Assembly: GCF_000027005.1 (NCBI RefSeq)
Contig: NC_012963.1
Span: forward strand, 1,116,001 to 1,180,000
Direction: 5' to 3'
Source: Komagataella phaffii GS115
Lineage: Eukaryota; Ascomycota; Pichiomycetes; Pichiales; Pichiaceae
DNA length: 64,000 nucleotides
Positions 46,301 through 55,420 of the stretch are shown here, piece after piece. Every line of letters starts with the position of its first letter. Positions within the stretch are counted from its first letter, which is position 1. A program made the translations under genes and the position numbers. The notes beneath the pieces are model-generated. The model was given only the letters and a program-made list of their open reading frames with translations, ran no database searches and had not been told where the DNA came from.

Positions 46301-46895
46301 AAGGCTTGCGATTTAGTAAGCGATACATTGTAAAAGAATCTGAACTTCGGTGAATAGTCCCCGAGAATCTTTGTTTGATAAAGGAGATCAACACTGTCTG
46401 ATACATTTGGAAGTATCGTACCAATTGATGAGTGGATCTAATATTCCAGGCAATTGGCGAAAAATCTATAACTTCCAGCACAGTTTGTAGAGCTTTCTTC
46501 TGTCTGCTTTGATGCCATGCTGTTGGTTTACCCCGTCTGGTGCCTTCTCTAAAAGTTTCGACTTTTCCATAATTAGCACAATCGTTGAAAAGACAATAAA
46601 CTCTACCCAGGATTATTTTTCTTCTGCGAATACAAAACTGCTTATATGTCACACGGATAACTCCTCTTTTAACGAGATAGTTGACTTCTATTAAAAAGTC
46701 CGCATAGTTAGATTTACCTCCATCTTGAGTTAGAAGATGAACCTTTTCATTATAGGGTGGATCATACCAATTCCAACCATCTGGGGCCAAGGTTGAAAAA
46801 CTGGGGGTTCTTGGAAAGTTATAGAAGAACAAAGTTCCTATTCTGGCAAAATTATGAAGGTCATTGGTGACATTGGTAACACTTGTCAGATCCAT
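43386..46895 (-). CDS. SNF2-family DNA-dependent ATPase, unassigned subfamily
   Basis: 1169 residues. Motif I SGILAENMGLGKT near residue 318, motif II DEGH near 508, motif III-like KWVISGTPTRGL, and the C-terminal helicase lobe with LIMDLKLASHGLTIIAATRV and motif VI AIKRAHRIGQQKEVKVET near 1010. The two lobes are separated by a long helical insert, as in the SHPRH/Rad5-like branch, but I see no C3HC4 RING in it. The N-terminal 300 residues are unusual (DGWNWYDPPYNEKVHLL). No obvious S. cerevisiae orthologue comes to mind. A role in chromatin or DNA repair is inferred from the family only. It is divergent from the aldolase gene. Confidence 0.8.
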   Translation of the reverse strand: MDLTSVTNVTNDLHNFARIGTLFFYNFPRTPSFSTLAPDGWNWYDPPYNEKVHLLTQDGGKSNYADFLIEVNYLVKRGVIRVTYKQFCIRRRKIILGRVYCLFNDCANYGKVETFREGTRRGKPTAWHQSRQKKALQTVLEVIDFSPIAWNIRSTHQLVRYFQMYQTVLISFIKQRFSGTIHRSSDSFTMYRLLNRKPFQTSNEQQQPILSLEERVIALYNRIQSPMVNRHDTQFNSAVSMILNNEIKDLKSVLYKYQRRSIVRMLEKELYPSSSLSPNLVVVPDLYKTNSFYLHVTELTFQRDKSTLSLPRSGILAENMGLGKTCLCLVLIYITKYQLPTIPKEFRYQSQQTEKVISLQELCVNMLSQESLSWKQFRSELPASCIKALRSHPPSFQYTTSSNETRKSARLKVKDTITISKQLYLSAATLVIVPDNLYRQWITEIDKHFSPNAFELLGFPQGSDPEFPPLEKLLDVDIILIASSIFARENDSSDSVLRCIYWKRLIVDEGHSMSSKISRPSELARSLYVERKWVISGTPTRGLTRLHVNKEEVQKPFNAKDDLLKLGFLITKFLNVPLWSNDPKAWNQQVVRPFISKCFNSELQLFQILNSLMVRHSVTEVEDQVDLPPLVHDVVLIEPGYYNRISVNLFTSLLATNAVTSERTDRDYMFHPSNGAELRRLITNLQRATFYWTGFSVEDIRALMSICQKSLKKKNDDGTAYYSPRDRDLLQNSLRTAKLALSNKRWRTASAIHEMNYYVSNVIHQFASNLSLDTYRNGLTTYGAPQLYQLQKAFFKYRFVRSQLGLEERLTEDLKPFWKNYWNLVWRKDIQRIKNHDGQPIKQETIASAIKNPKWSTKFTAKEKKELTNYSDSFTETMSEFREGESVNDQLRQSTVVGTGSAKLSYLTARLLEHQAGGIKSLVFFEFEDSAYYLSEALDLLGVKYFMYASYKKPIERAENLVKFTEIESGAALIMDLKLASHGLTIIAATRVYFINPVWRRDLEAQAIKRAHRIGQQKEVKVETLILRGTIEEEMLQQRSAEASSNNERDSASVIENRGIQEYVLKHEFLPINFHDVEYSPFESSSTSNKPIGSNSKKEPPELLEAESRVDNGIRSWNVPLVSMNYENGQVVGSKLVKEGSLIRSRKRAVETVTGANTNLTRKKVRFFE

Positions 46896-47599
46896 AAATT
46901 AATCCATAAGATAAGGCAAATGTGCTTAAGTAATTGAAAACAGTGTTGTGATTATATAAGCATGGTATTTGAATAGAACTACTGGGGTTAACTTATCTAG
47001 TAGGATGGAAGTTGAGGGAGATCAAGATGCTTAAAGAAAAGGATTGGCCAATATGAAAGCCATAATTAGCAATACTTATTTAATCAGATAATTGTGGGGC
47101 ATTGTGACTTGACTTTTACCAGGACTTCAAACCTCAACCATTTAAACAGTTATAGAAGACGTACCGTCACTTTTGCTTTTAATGTGATCTAAATGTGATC
47201 ACATGAACTCAAACTAAAATGATATCTTTTACTGGACAAAAATGTTATCCTGCAAACAGAAAGCTTTCTTCTATTCTAAGAAGAACATTTACATTGGTGG
47301 GAAACCTGAAAACAGAAAATAAATACTCCCCAGTGACCCTATGAGCAGGATTTTTGCATCCCTATTGTAGGCCTTTCAAACTCACACCTAATATTTCCCG
47401 CCACTCACACTATCAATGATCACTTCCCAGTTCTCTTCTTCCCCTATTCGTACCATGCAACCCTTACACGCCTTTTCCATTTCGGTTCGGATGCGACTTC
47501 CAGTCTGTGGGGTACGTAGCCTATTCTCTTAGCCGGTATTTAAACATACAAATTCACCCAAATTCTACCTTGATAAGGTAATTGATTAATTTCATAAAT
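46896..47599. promoter_or_regulatory. Divergent promoter region SNF2-type ATPase / aldolase
   Basis: 704 bases. Contains the perfect palindrome ATGTGATCACAT at 47193-47204 with a further half-site (ATGTGATC) 12 bases upstream, a CTCCCC box near 47328 (compatible with the CYCC core described for the methanol regulator Mxr1), and a TATA-like TATTTAAAC at about 47537, some 60 bases before the aldolase ATG. Factor assignments are inference. Confidence 0.45.
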
Positions 47600-48705
47600 A
47601 TGTCTACATTTGATTTCCTTTCCAGAAAAAGCGGTGTCATCGTTGGAGATGACGTTAGAAAGCTATTCGAATATGCAAGAGAAAGGAAATTTGCCATTCC
47701 TTCCATCAATGTAACGTCCTCTTCTACAGCGGTTGCTGTATTGGAGGCTGCTAGAGACAACAAATCACCAGTTATGCTGCAAGTATCTCAGGGAGGTGCT
47801 GCTTTTTTTCCTAGGGAAAAGGCGTCAATAATAAAGACCTTAGCGCTTCAGTGACTGGATCTATTGCTGCTGCTCTATTGATCAGAACTATTGCACCTTC
47901 TTATGGCATACCTGTCATTCTGCACACTGACCACTGTCAAAAAAAATGGCTCCCTTGGTTTGACGGAATGTTAGATGCAGATGAAGAATATTTCAAGACC
48001 CATGGAGAGCCTTTGTTCTCCTCCCACATGTTAGACCTGTCGGAGGAAACAGACGATGAAAACATTGCTATTTGTGTGAAATATTTCAAGAGAATGACAA
48101 AAATGAACCAGTGGTTAGAAATGGAGATTGGGATAACTGGTGGGGAGGAAGATGGAGTGAATAACGAAAATGCTGATAAAGACTCACTCTATACCAGTCC
48201 CGAAACTGTTTTTGCAGTTCATAAAGCACTGGCTCCTATTTCTCCAAACTTCGCCATTGCTGCAGCCTTTGGCAATGTTCATGGGGTCTACAAACCTGGC
48301 AATGTGGAGTTGAGACCATCAATTTTGGGTGAACATCAAGCTTACGCAGCTCAACAGTTAGGCCTTAAAAATGGATCAAAACCACTTTTCCTAGTTTTCC
48401 ATGGCGGTTCGGGATCTTCTCAACAAGAGTTCAACACTGCTATTAACCATGGAGTTGTTAAGGTTAATTTAGACACTGATTGTCAATATGCATACACCAT
48501 TGGTTCAAGAGACTATATCCTGAAAAACAAAGACTATCTTCAATCCATGGTTGGAAATCCGCAGGGAGCTGATAAACCCAACAAGAAATACTTTGATCCA
48601 AGAGTGTGGATTAGAGAGAGTGAGAAAACCATGAGTGGCCGTGTTAAAGAGGCTCTGGAGGTGTTCCATGCTGCTGGTACCTTCAAGTCTGAGTCAAAAC
48701 TGTGA
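47600..48705 (+). pseudogene. FBA2: Class II fructose-bisphosphate aldolase with peroxisomal signal SKL, frameshifted
   Basis: The ATG frame from 47600 (MSTFDFLSRKSGVIVGDD) follows Fba1 through AIPSINVTSSSTAVAVLEAA and QGGAAFF, then slips near 47813-47826 and stops at TGA 47852-47854. The rest continues in another frame from about 47826 (GKGVNNKDLSASVTGSIAAA) to 48705, with D and H of HTDHC, H of GNVHG and H of FHGGSGSS, so the metal-binding residues survive. The gene ends SESKL, a canonical PTS1. In methylotrophic yeasts a peroxisomal aldolase serves the xylulose-monophosphate cycle. Either the gene is broken in this strain or one or two bases are wrong here. A plain T insertion would not repair it, because it creates TAG. 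No intron fits, since the conserved GGAAFF stretch would be lost. Confidence 0.85.
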
Positions 48706-48731
48706 ATAAAATTTCTCTTTATTCTTTAAGT

Positions 48732-50711
48732 CTATAGGCTATTATACTTATCCAGGTAGTTACTGTAGTAAGCAGAAAGGAGACCTCTTGGAGTTACAAG
48801 AAAAACTCGCAGTGGTTCCTTTGAACTCGTTCCTGTTGTCGAGATACCCATACCCGTAAGCTTATTAAGCTTTGACGCAATAGATGATTGTTTACGTCTT
48901 GCAGGCTTTACCAGTAGCTTTCCGGACCATGTTTCGTTGGAAGGGAGATGCTGAATACACTTGATAGAGTCTCGGATTATTCTTCTCCTGGAAGGTATTT
49001 TTTCATTTATGGGCCTCCACTTAATTTCGGTTTCTGTTGAGCTCGCTGTGGTTATAGAAGATCCTGTGACATTAGAAGATGAAAATGTTAATTGAGTGGA
49101 ATCGGCTATGGAAGGTGAAGTACTGGCGGAAAGATGAACCATGTCTAGATCGTGATTTAAATCTTCCACTCTAAGAAACTGTTCTATAGGTTCCAGTCTT
49201 TCTTCCTCTTCTTCATCTTCATCTTCATCGTCGTCGTCTTCATCCTGAGGAGGATACTCATCAAGATCATCCTGATCGTCATGATTAGTATTTTGATTTT
49301 GGGCTTCATCGACTGTGTCATCACAGGAACAACCCTCAGGAATATCATTTTCCATCAACACTGGAGCAAGGCAGTCAATTTCATCAAGAGTATCGTCATT
49401 ACTTTGGCCCATGAGAAATTTTGGTTTCTGCCCCGGACGCAATGGAGAGTGTTCAACTGAACTGGAAATAGTTGGGGTGACAGTAGGTGTAAGAGGTAAA
49501 TCGTTGGAACTGGATATAGTGAGATTAAGTCGTTCGTTCAAGGAAGACGGCAAAGTGGGAGTTGTTGCACCAGATTTTGATCTCTTCCTAAAGAAATCAG
49601 ACATAGATCTCGATCTATATCTAGAGGCAGCGTCTGATGATCTTGTCTCCGTAGAGCTTAGTATCCTTGGGTTGGTGTTCCTTCGGGTCCTTCGAGGAAC
49701 TGTTCTATAAAACGGCATCTCTCTGCTTTGAATATCTAACGAGTTATCTCTCGCCAAAGATAAAGCTAAATTCCAATCGATCATGCTTTGTGAATTGGAA
49801 AATTGTAACAAGAATTGACTAGTTTCACAGCGTAATCTCAATACATGCTTCCTCTTCAAATAATCGGATGCAGATCCAAACTTAGCGTACTGTAAAGAAT
49901 GGCTTGCAATTAGACACTCCTCTCTCATAAAACCTAGCTGCTTCAGGCACTGCAAAACTACCAGATCTGTTTTGGTGGTAAATGAAGAGTTGTAGAGGGT
50001 GATAAAATCCTCATCGAAGCATGTTTTTCCATTCATTCTGAAAATCAATTCGTCTAGTAACCTTGAGTCAAATCCATAGATATTCAATCTGGTATTATTA
50101 AGTTCCACAATGGCGTCTTTCCAAGCCCTCCCGTTGGCTGGTTCGTAAGGAGATAACCATTCCATTTTTCTTTGTAGTATAGCTACCTTGTATACTGTGG
50201 GCTTATAGCTTGGTAACTGTTCACTTCCTTCAAGCTGGTGGGAGTAAATAGGGAATTTTGGACATCCTCCAGGAAGCAAATCTTTGTAAGGAGGAGGTTT
50301 TACGGGTCCAGGTTCTATGATACTCATGACATTGTTATCAGTATCAGTTAAACCAAAGTAATCTTGGCTGGAAGTATCTACTGATGATAAGGTACTAGAC
50401 CTGGACCTTGAAGGCTGATGTCTAAAAGTGTGGCTGCTCGATGTACGAGGGGACTCTATTGGAGACGCTATTGAACCGTTCAGAGTAACAGCGCTTCCTG
50501 ACCTAAATATCCTGGAAAGAGAACTTGTGCGGGATCTGGTCTTTCTATTTAATGGAGAACTTGAAGTGTGTTGTTGTGCTAAAGACGCTGATGAGTTCGA
50601 TCTCATGGGAGCCGGATGTTGCTTGGGGCCTAAGTTTAGGTTTGACTGGGAGTGTGAATGTAGCTTGATCGACCCAAGCGAGTTATATGGGTGATCAGAC
50701 GTGTAAACCAT
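48732..50711 (-). CDS. PH-like domain protein similar to YHR131C/YNL144C
   Basis: 659 residues. The N-terminal 130 are Ser/Arg-rich and disordered. A motif PPPYKDLLPGG and LPSYKPTVYKVAILQRKMEW followed by LSPYEPANGRAWKDAIVELN opens a region (about 165-330) with a PH-like pattern ending in SQFLLQFSNSQSMIDWNLAL. A Ser-rich stretch, an acidic run (DEDDDDEDEDEEEEE near residue 500) and a basic C-terminus follow. This arrangement resembles the paired uncharacterised S. cerevisiae proteins YHR131C and YNL144C. The PH region suggests phosphoinositide or protein binding at the cell cortex. The assignment is by eye. Confidence 0.6.
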   Translation of the reverse strand: MVYTSDHPYNSLGSIKLHSHSQSNLNLGPKQHPAPMRSNSSASLAQQHTSSSPLNRKTRSRTSSLSRIFRSGSAVTLNGSIASPIESPRTSSSHTFRHQPSRSRSSTLSSVDTSSQDYFGLTDTDNNVMSIIEPGPVKPPPYKDLLPGGCPKFPIYSHQLEGSEQLPSYKPTVYKVAILQRKMEWLSPYEPANGRAWKDAIVELNNTRLNIYGFDSRLLDELIFRMNGKTCFDEDFITLYNSSFTTKTDLVVLQCLKQLGFMREECLIASHSLQYAKFGSASDYLKRKHVLRLRCETSQFLLQFSNSQSMIDWNLALSLARDNSLDIQSREMPFYRTVPRRTRRNTNPRILSSTETRSSDAASRYRSRSMSDFFRKRSKSGATTPTLPSSLNERLNLTISSSNDLPLTPTVTPTISSSVEHSPLRPGQKPKFLMGQSNDDTLDEIDCLAPVLMENDIPEGCSCDDTVDEAQNQNTNHDDQDDLDEYPPQDEDDDDEDEDEEEEERLEPIEQFLRVEDLNHDLDMVHLSASTSPSIADSTQLTFSSSNVTGSSITTASSTETEIKWRPINEKIPSRRRIIRDSIKCIQHLPSNETWSGKLLVKPARRKQSSIASKLNKLTGMGISTTGTSSKEPLRVFLVTPRGLLSAYYSNYLDKYNSL

Positions 50712-51649
50712 TTGAGCATCGGATAACTCTGGGGTATGGCTACAGCAAGTGAAGCGGAGGGGATTTATAGTGTAGGCTGAAAAAGAAAGTTTTAGAATAA
50801 AGCAGTGTCCGTAGCCGCGGCCTTATTGATCCAGAATATCCGTCGCAATGAGATAAGATTGGGTGACAAAAGCTATTTTGGATGCAGAGATGTCAGATGT
50901 CGATTAACTAGGGGGATAGGAAACGTGAACAGGGTTTCAGCCATAAAATAAATGGTACGGGGAAAAGCAGGAGCTTACGTTGTGACGGTGGGATGTTTCC
51001 CTTCCCTTAATCGTTTCGAGTGAATCCTTGAATGTTCATGATTGCTGTTGCTCTAAGCAGTTACAAGTGGCCTAGCCAATTATATACGCCAGAAAAGGTC
51101 TCTAAGGGGGGTGATCCCATATCTAATGATACTACAAAATAATGCGCGGTGCAACGTTTTTTTGACAGCTAACAAATATCTGTGGCCCCGAGGTACAACT
51201 CCAAGGGTTTATTGTAAAAGAAACTCGCCAGAAAAACTAGTTTGATTCTCACATGAAGCACCATAACCGATTCTACTGCATCATTGGTCAAACTAGGCCA
51301 GAGGAAATTTGATGGGGAGTTCCGCATTGGTTGGCTTTCACCAACCGTAAACGTACGTTGATTCATGCTTCAAGTCGTGGGTAAATCACAAATTGTTTAT
51401 TTTATCAATCCCTGGATCTGCCTGTAAGTAATACTACCGCCGAAAAAAAGAAGGTTCGGACCGGGACCGGTCAATCCGACTTTACGTTTCTGTTGTGCAC
51501 TGGATCTATTCTAGGCACATATCTGAATTGGAACGTGTCACGTTTCGTAGTTATGACTAAGGCGATTTATGAAGTCATCACCAGATAATCTCTTTACAAG
51601 GAGACGGACGCCCTTCTACATACACACCTTCATCCTCTTGAAGGGTAGG

Positions 51650-51659
51650 AAAAAAAAAA
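51650..51659 (-). terminator. Pol III terminator of 5S rRNA
   Basis: Ten consecutive T on the minus strand at the 3' end of the 5S gene. Confidence 0.9.
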
Positions 51660-51779
51660 GATTGCAGCACCTGAGTTTCGCGTATGGTCTCCCACTACAC
51701 TACTCGGTCAGGCTCTTAGCAGCTTAACTACGGTTGATCGGACGGGAAACGGTGCTTTCTGCTAGATATGGCCGCAACC
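51659..51779 (-). rRNA. 5S ribosomal RNA
   Basis: Read on the minus strand, the gene starts GGTTGCGGCCATATC and ends GGTGCTGCAATCT, 121 bases, nearly identical to S. cerevisiae 5S rRNA along its whole length, including the internal control region (AGTTAAGCTGCTAAGAGCCT) and CGAAACTCAGGTGCTGC. It is followed by T10. No 18S, 5.8S or 25S sequence is nearby, so this is a dispersed 5S gene. Dispersed 5S copies are known for Komagataella, Yarrowia and fission yeast. Confidence 0.98.
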
Positions 51780-52398
51780 GAAAGCTTTCTTTTACAGCTA
51801 GCTATTACCAGCTTACATGTATACACAACAATGTCCATCATAAATCAAAAAAGAGTTTCTTTACAGAGTGCTTGTGTTTCCTTGCGGTTTTGTGTTTCTG
51901 ATGATGGGTAATGATTCTTTAAAGCTAAGATGATTACATGAAAAAGGCTCACCACTTGGAGAAGGGCACTCAGTTAGCTAACATTCAAATACGGTTTTGG
52001 ATCTCATACCATGAAAAGTAATGTATCAATAAATCAGCTTCAGGGTTCGCCCCCACTACTGGTGATCTCATATCTTCTGACCTTCAACCTTGCAATAATT
52101 AGTTTACCCAAGTATGAAAGTTCTCTCTTTGATAGTCTCTTTCAGTGCCTGCAGTGTATAAAATACCGTCTATCGCAATGGGTGTTCGACATTGTAACCA
52201 CCGAAAGCAATATGCTACCAGTTGGTAGTACCGCTGATAGTAGCAACTGTACCAGCTAAATCATTGGATCAATCCACATATTATTCTCGCTAACCACTAA
52301 CAACATCCAAACATCATCTCAATTCCACCAATAAACGCGCGCTCATTGACAACAGAAAATCAGTAATCTTCAGTAACCTCAGTAATAACTCCACCATA

Positions 52399-52782
52399 AT
52401 GGCTACTTTAACTTCCGTGGTTAAGAGTTGTGATTACATCTTAAAGACTCCAATTTTGAGAAAGGTGTTCCTTCCAGCTGCTAAAGCTTTTGGATGGGCA
52501 TCTGGACACAGAGAAGTTGGTTTGCGTGTTGATGACCTATTGATAGAAGAGACTCCAGTCATGCAAAAGGCCATTTCAAGACTTCCAAGTGAAGAGGTTT
52601 ACGCCAGAAACTTCCGTATTTTAACTGCTCACCAGCTGACCCTTTCGGCCAGTCTTTTGCCAAAAAACAAGTTTTTGAAAGCGGAAGACGATATCCCTTA
52701 CCTTACACCATACATTTTGGAAGCCGAAGCTGAAGCTGCTGAGAAGGCTGAGCTGGACAACATTCAATTGGTAAAAAACTGA
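52399..52782 (+). CDS. QCR7: Cytochrome bc1 complex subunit 7
   Basis: 127 residues, the family length. Segments LRVDDLLIEETPVMQKAISR, LPSEEVYARNFRILTAHQLT and LKAEDDIPYLTPYILEAEAE match Qcr7, the 14-kDa subunit on the matrix side of respiratory complex III that is needed for cytochrome b assembly. The N-terminus (ATLTSVVKSCDYIL) corresponds to the non-cleaved targeting region. It converges with APA1/2, 47 bases apart. S. cerevisiae also has QCR7 (YDR529C) beside APA2 (YDR530C), but in the opposite orientation. Confidence 0.95.
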   Translation: MATLTSVVKSCDYILKTPILRKVFLPAAKAFGWASGHREVGLRVDDLLIEETPVMQKAISRLPSEEVYARNFRILTAHQLTLSASLLPKNKFLKAEDDIPYLTPYILEAEAEAAEKAELDNIQLVKN

Positions 52783-52829
52783 ACATATAAATATATATAT
52801 AACTATACAAAGCTTTGTTGATGAATAGT

Positions 52830-53837
52830 TCAGTAGTCGTTTTCGTCGCCCAAAACGTCCCCATTGTTGGGGAATCCATTTTCCTGAAGAATAGTAGATG
52901 GACCATATTCTTTGATCAATCCTTGGATCTCGGTATCTTTGGCCAAAAATAATCCAATAAATGCCAAAGCGTTGGTCCAGACCTTATCAAATTTTGCATT
53001 GCGCCTTGGTATAATCATGATCCACTTAGTAGTCATTAGCAGGTTATAGCTCACATCGAACGGGTTTGTACTGTTCAAATACTTAAAACAATTCAGAACT
53101 TTACGGAAAAGAACCATATATGCCATTCCTAGCTGCTCTTCTGCCTCTTCTAATTCAAATGGAATTTTAGGTAGGGGAAGGACGTAATGTTGGTAGGGAC
53201 AATTAGGGTCATTTAGACACTGTCTGGACGATCTTGTATCTTTGGGAAGGTAGAATTCTTCTCCACGTACCAAGTCATCAACAAAGATGTTTTGTAGTTC
53301 TTTTGGAAATGGCATGAATTGAACGTGCTTATGATACTGAGAGTATCCCGATTCAGATCCTGAATTAAAGAAAGTGAAATAATTTTCATGACGACCGAGA
53401 TTCTGTAAAGTGAAATACATGGTGGCCAACTCTTTCGGCGTCAATAAGGAATCTTGTTTCACAAACTCTCTAGTCACCAGTAGAAAATGATTTGAAGTGT
53501 TTGGATACTTGTTTAGGATGAGTCTATATTCATCTGCCAAGCACTCGACGACAGTTAATTCTGGCTCGGGAATCATGAAAGGGTCTGCTGCATGAACATC
53601 TTTTCTAGGTCTTGGGATATTTGTTTTAATTCCAGGCTCTTGCGGTCTATTAGATGGACGCTTCGACAGTCCACCAACAATTTCAATCTTGAATTTCAAG
53701 TTTCCATCTTCCAGTATCTCAAATGAGTCAGACTCGTTGTAAATTAATTTCTCTTCTTTAAATGCTTTGTCAAATACTTGCTGAACAATAGGAAACAAAT
53801 CAACTTTGTTCAGTTCTGAAATAGACAACTGGTCCAT
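52830..53837 (-). CDS. APA2: Ap4A phosphorylase (ATP adenylyltransferase)
   Basis: 335 residues from ATG 53837; the longer frame begins at GTG 53891 and is not used. The HIT-like motif YSQYHKHVQFMP gives the HxHxQ active site in which the middle His is adenylylated, with downstream FDVSYNLLMTTKWIMIIPRR also conserved. The enzyme splits diadenosine tetraphosphate with phosphate into ATP and ADP. S. cerevisiae has APA1 and APA2; the neighbours QCR7 and CAB1 point to the APA2 locus (YDR530C). Confidence 0.93.
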   Translation of the reverse strand: MDQLSISELNKVDLFPIVQQVFDKAFKEEKLIYNESDSFEILEDGNLKFKIEIVGGLSKRPSNRPQEPGIKTNIPRPRKDVHAADPFMIPEPELTVVECLADEYRLILNKYPNTSNHFLLVTREFVKQDSLLTPKELATMYFTLQNLGRHENYFTFFNSGSESGYSQYHKHVQFMPFPKELQNIFVDDLVRGEEFYLPKDTRSSRQCLNDPNCPYQHYVLPLPKIPFELEEAEEQLGMAYMVLFRKVLNCFKYLNSTNPFDVSYNLLMTTKWIMIIPRRNAKFDKVWTNALAFIGLFLAKDTEIQGLIKEYGPSTILQENGFPNNGDVLGDENDY

Positions 53838-54246
53838 CTTAATCAATATGCTTCTGTTGGGTGTGGATCTTCCTCCTTCCTTCAACCGCACCGCGCTAGT
53901 CCATTGTTAGATAATTGGTGTTGAGATGTACAATAATAAAAGGTAGTCCCATTACTATTGGCGACCCCTCCCCCGGTGCAAGGTCCTTACTCAAACTCTA
54001 TGTCTAGAAATCAGAATCATCTAACATGTCTTAAATTCACTTATTCTGTAGCAAGTGGGAAATTCTCTTCTTAGAGGACGAAACAATCTTTCATTCCCCC
54101 GCCAATGTTAACCTTCCAAATGCCATTTAACATGAGCCGCGAAGAATTCCTCTCTTCCCTTCAGTCTCCTCTGCCCAACAACGTCTCTATCAACACTAAC
54201 TCAACCACTGGGAAACCTCGATTCAACCCCGCTTTCCAACTAAAAA
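53838..54246. promoter_or_regulatory. Divergent promoter APA2 / CAB1
   Basis: 409 bases between opposite start codons; no gene or repeat recognised. Confidence 0.45.
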
Positions 54247-55416
54247 ATGAGTTATAGCAGTAACCATCTGAGTAACTCAATCAGTCTCAATGTTAAAGGA
54301 ACACATATAATTGATGAAAAAGACGATTCACAGCTTGTTTCCACAAATGACATAGCTTTACCCAACCAGAAGCCTTTGAATCATGTTGGAATTGATATTG
54401 GCGGATCTTTAACCAAAATTGTCTATTCAAGTAAGCTGGAGAACGGGGGAAAACTAAACTTTGAGAGTATTGAAACTAGCAAAGTAGAGCAGATAATTGA
54501 TAGACTCAAGGAAGTACTCAAACTTCACTATGGCTTCGACCCTGATAGTGACAGTGGCGAACAAAACGAGGTTATAATCATGGCTACTGGAGGTGGCGCG
54601 TTCAAATATAACCAGTTGCTGTTGGATGAAATCAAGTGTCCCGTTGTTAAGACTGATGAAATGCAAAGTCTCATAGTGGGATTGGATTTTCTAATCACCC
54701 GTATCCCGGATGAGATCTTTACGATCGATGAACACTTTTCTTACAATTCGGTCCAATGTCTGGAAGACCCAAACATTTATCCATACCTACTGGTAAACAT
54801 AGGTTCAGGAGTGTCCATGATTAAAGTTACGGCCAACAACACGTTCACCCGTGTGAGCGGCTCATCGGTCGGAGGAGGGACACTGTGGGGTCTTCTATCA
54901 ATCTTAACTGCTGCAAACGACTTTGATGAAATGCTGGCTCTAGCTCAAGATGGTAATAACGAAAATGTCGATCTACTGGTAGGTGACATCTATGGTCGTG
55001 GATATAATAAGATTGGTCTCAGTGCTGACGCCATTGCAGCTTCTATGGGAAAAGCCTTCAAGAAAGTCACTGCTGATGTCAAGATACCAGAAGATGCTTC
55101 TGCAGAAGAGATACGCGCTCGACGTTTAGAAAGGTTACTTGCATTTGATCAGAAAGATATTGCCAAATCACTATTGTTTGCAATTTCAAACAACATCGGC
55201 CAAATAGCTTTCCTGGAAGCTCAACGATGTGGAATATCAAAGATTTTCTTTGCAGGCTCATACATCCGAAACCACCCTCAAACAGTCAAGACCCTGAGCT
55301 ACGCTGTAAAGTTTTGGTCTAACAATCAACAATCTGCGTACTTCTTGCGGCATGAGGGATATCTGGGCAGTCTTGGTGCATTTTTATCAAAGCGGGCATC
55401 TGATGATGCCCAATAG
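54247..55416 (+). CDS. CAB1: Pantothenate kinase (eukaryotic type II)
   Basis: 389 residues. The acetate/kinase-like fold is seen in HVGIDIGGSLTKIVYSS (phosphate 1 motif), then MATGGGAFKYNQLL, VNIGSGVSMIKV (phosphate 2), RVSGSSVGGGTLWGLLSILT and FFAGSYIRNHP with YFLRHEGYLGSLGAFL. It phosphorylates pantothenate, the first step of coenzyme A synthesis. The N-terminal 45 residues are polar and variable. It is between APA2 and KRE28 exactly as YDR531W in S. cerevisiae; only four bases separate its stop from the KRE28 stop. Confidence 0.96.
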   Translation: MSYSSNHLSNSISLNVKGTHIIDEKDDSQLVSTNDIALPNQKPLNHVGIDIGGSLTKIVYSSKLENGGKLNFESIETSKVEQIIDRLKEVLKLHYGFDPDSDSGEQNEVIIMATGGGAFKYNQLLLDEIKCPVVKTDEMQSLIVGLDFLITRIPDEIFTIDEHFSYNSVQCLEDPNIYPYLLVNIGSGVSMIKVTANNTFTRVSGSSVGGGTLWGLLSILTAANDFDEMLALAQDGNNENVDLLVGDIYGRGYNKIGLSADAIAASMGKAFKKVTADVKIPEDASAEEIRARRLERLLAFDQKDIAKSLLFAISNNIGQIAFLEAQRCGISKIFFAGSYIRNHPQTVKTLSYAVKFWSNNQQSAYFLRHEGYLGSLGAFLSKRASDDAQ

Positions 55417-55420
55417 AGAT

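Larger units (their letters stand above)
50712..52398. other. 1.7 kb intergenic region holding the 5S rRNA gene
   Basis: Apart from 5S rRNA (51659-51779), open frames at 51169-51366 (minus, 65 codons) and 52011-52259 (plus, 82 codons, partly hydrophobic) start with ATG but resemble nothing known. A GC-rich element with GACCGGTC at 51467-51474 and CGGACCG next to it stands out. The QCR7 promoter occupies the right end. Confidence 0.45.

Noticed and set aside
47780..47860. Intron or ordinary spliced structure explaining the aldolase break
   Set aside because: A GTATCT...TAG pair exists, but removing it would delete the conserved GGAAFF region; a true frameshift fits better.
51169..52259. Two small ATG-started frames near the 5S gene (65 and 82 codons)
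   Set aside because: No recognisable motif or conserved composition; chance frames of this size are expected.
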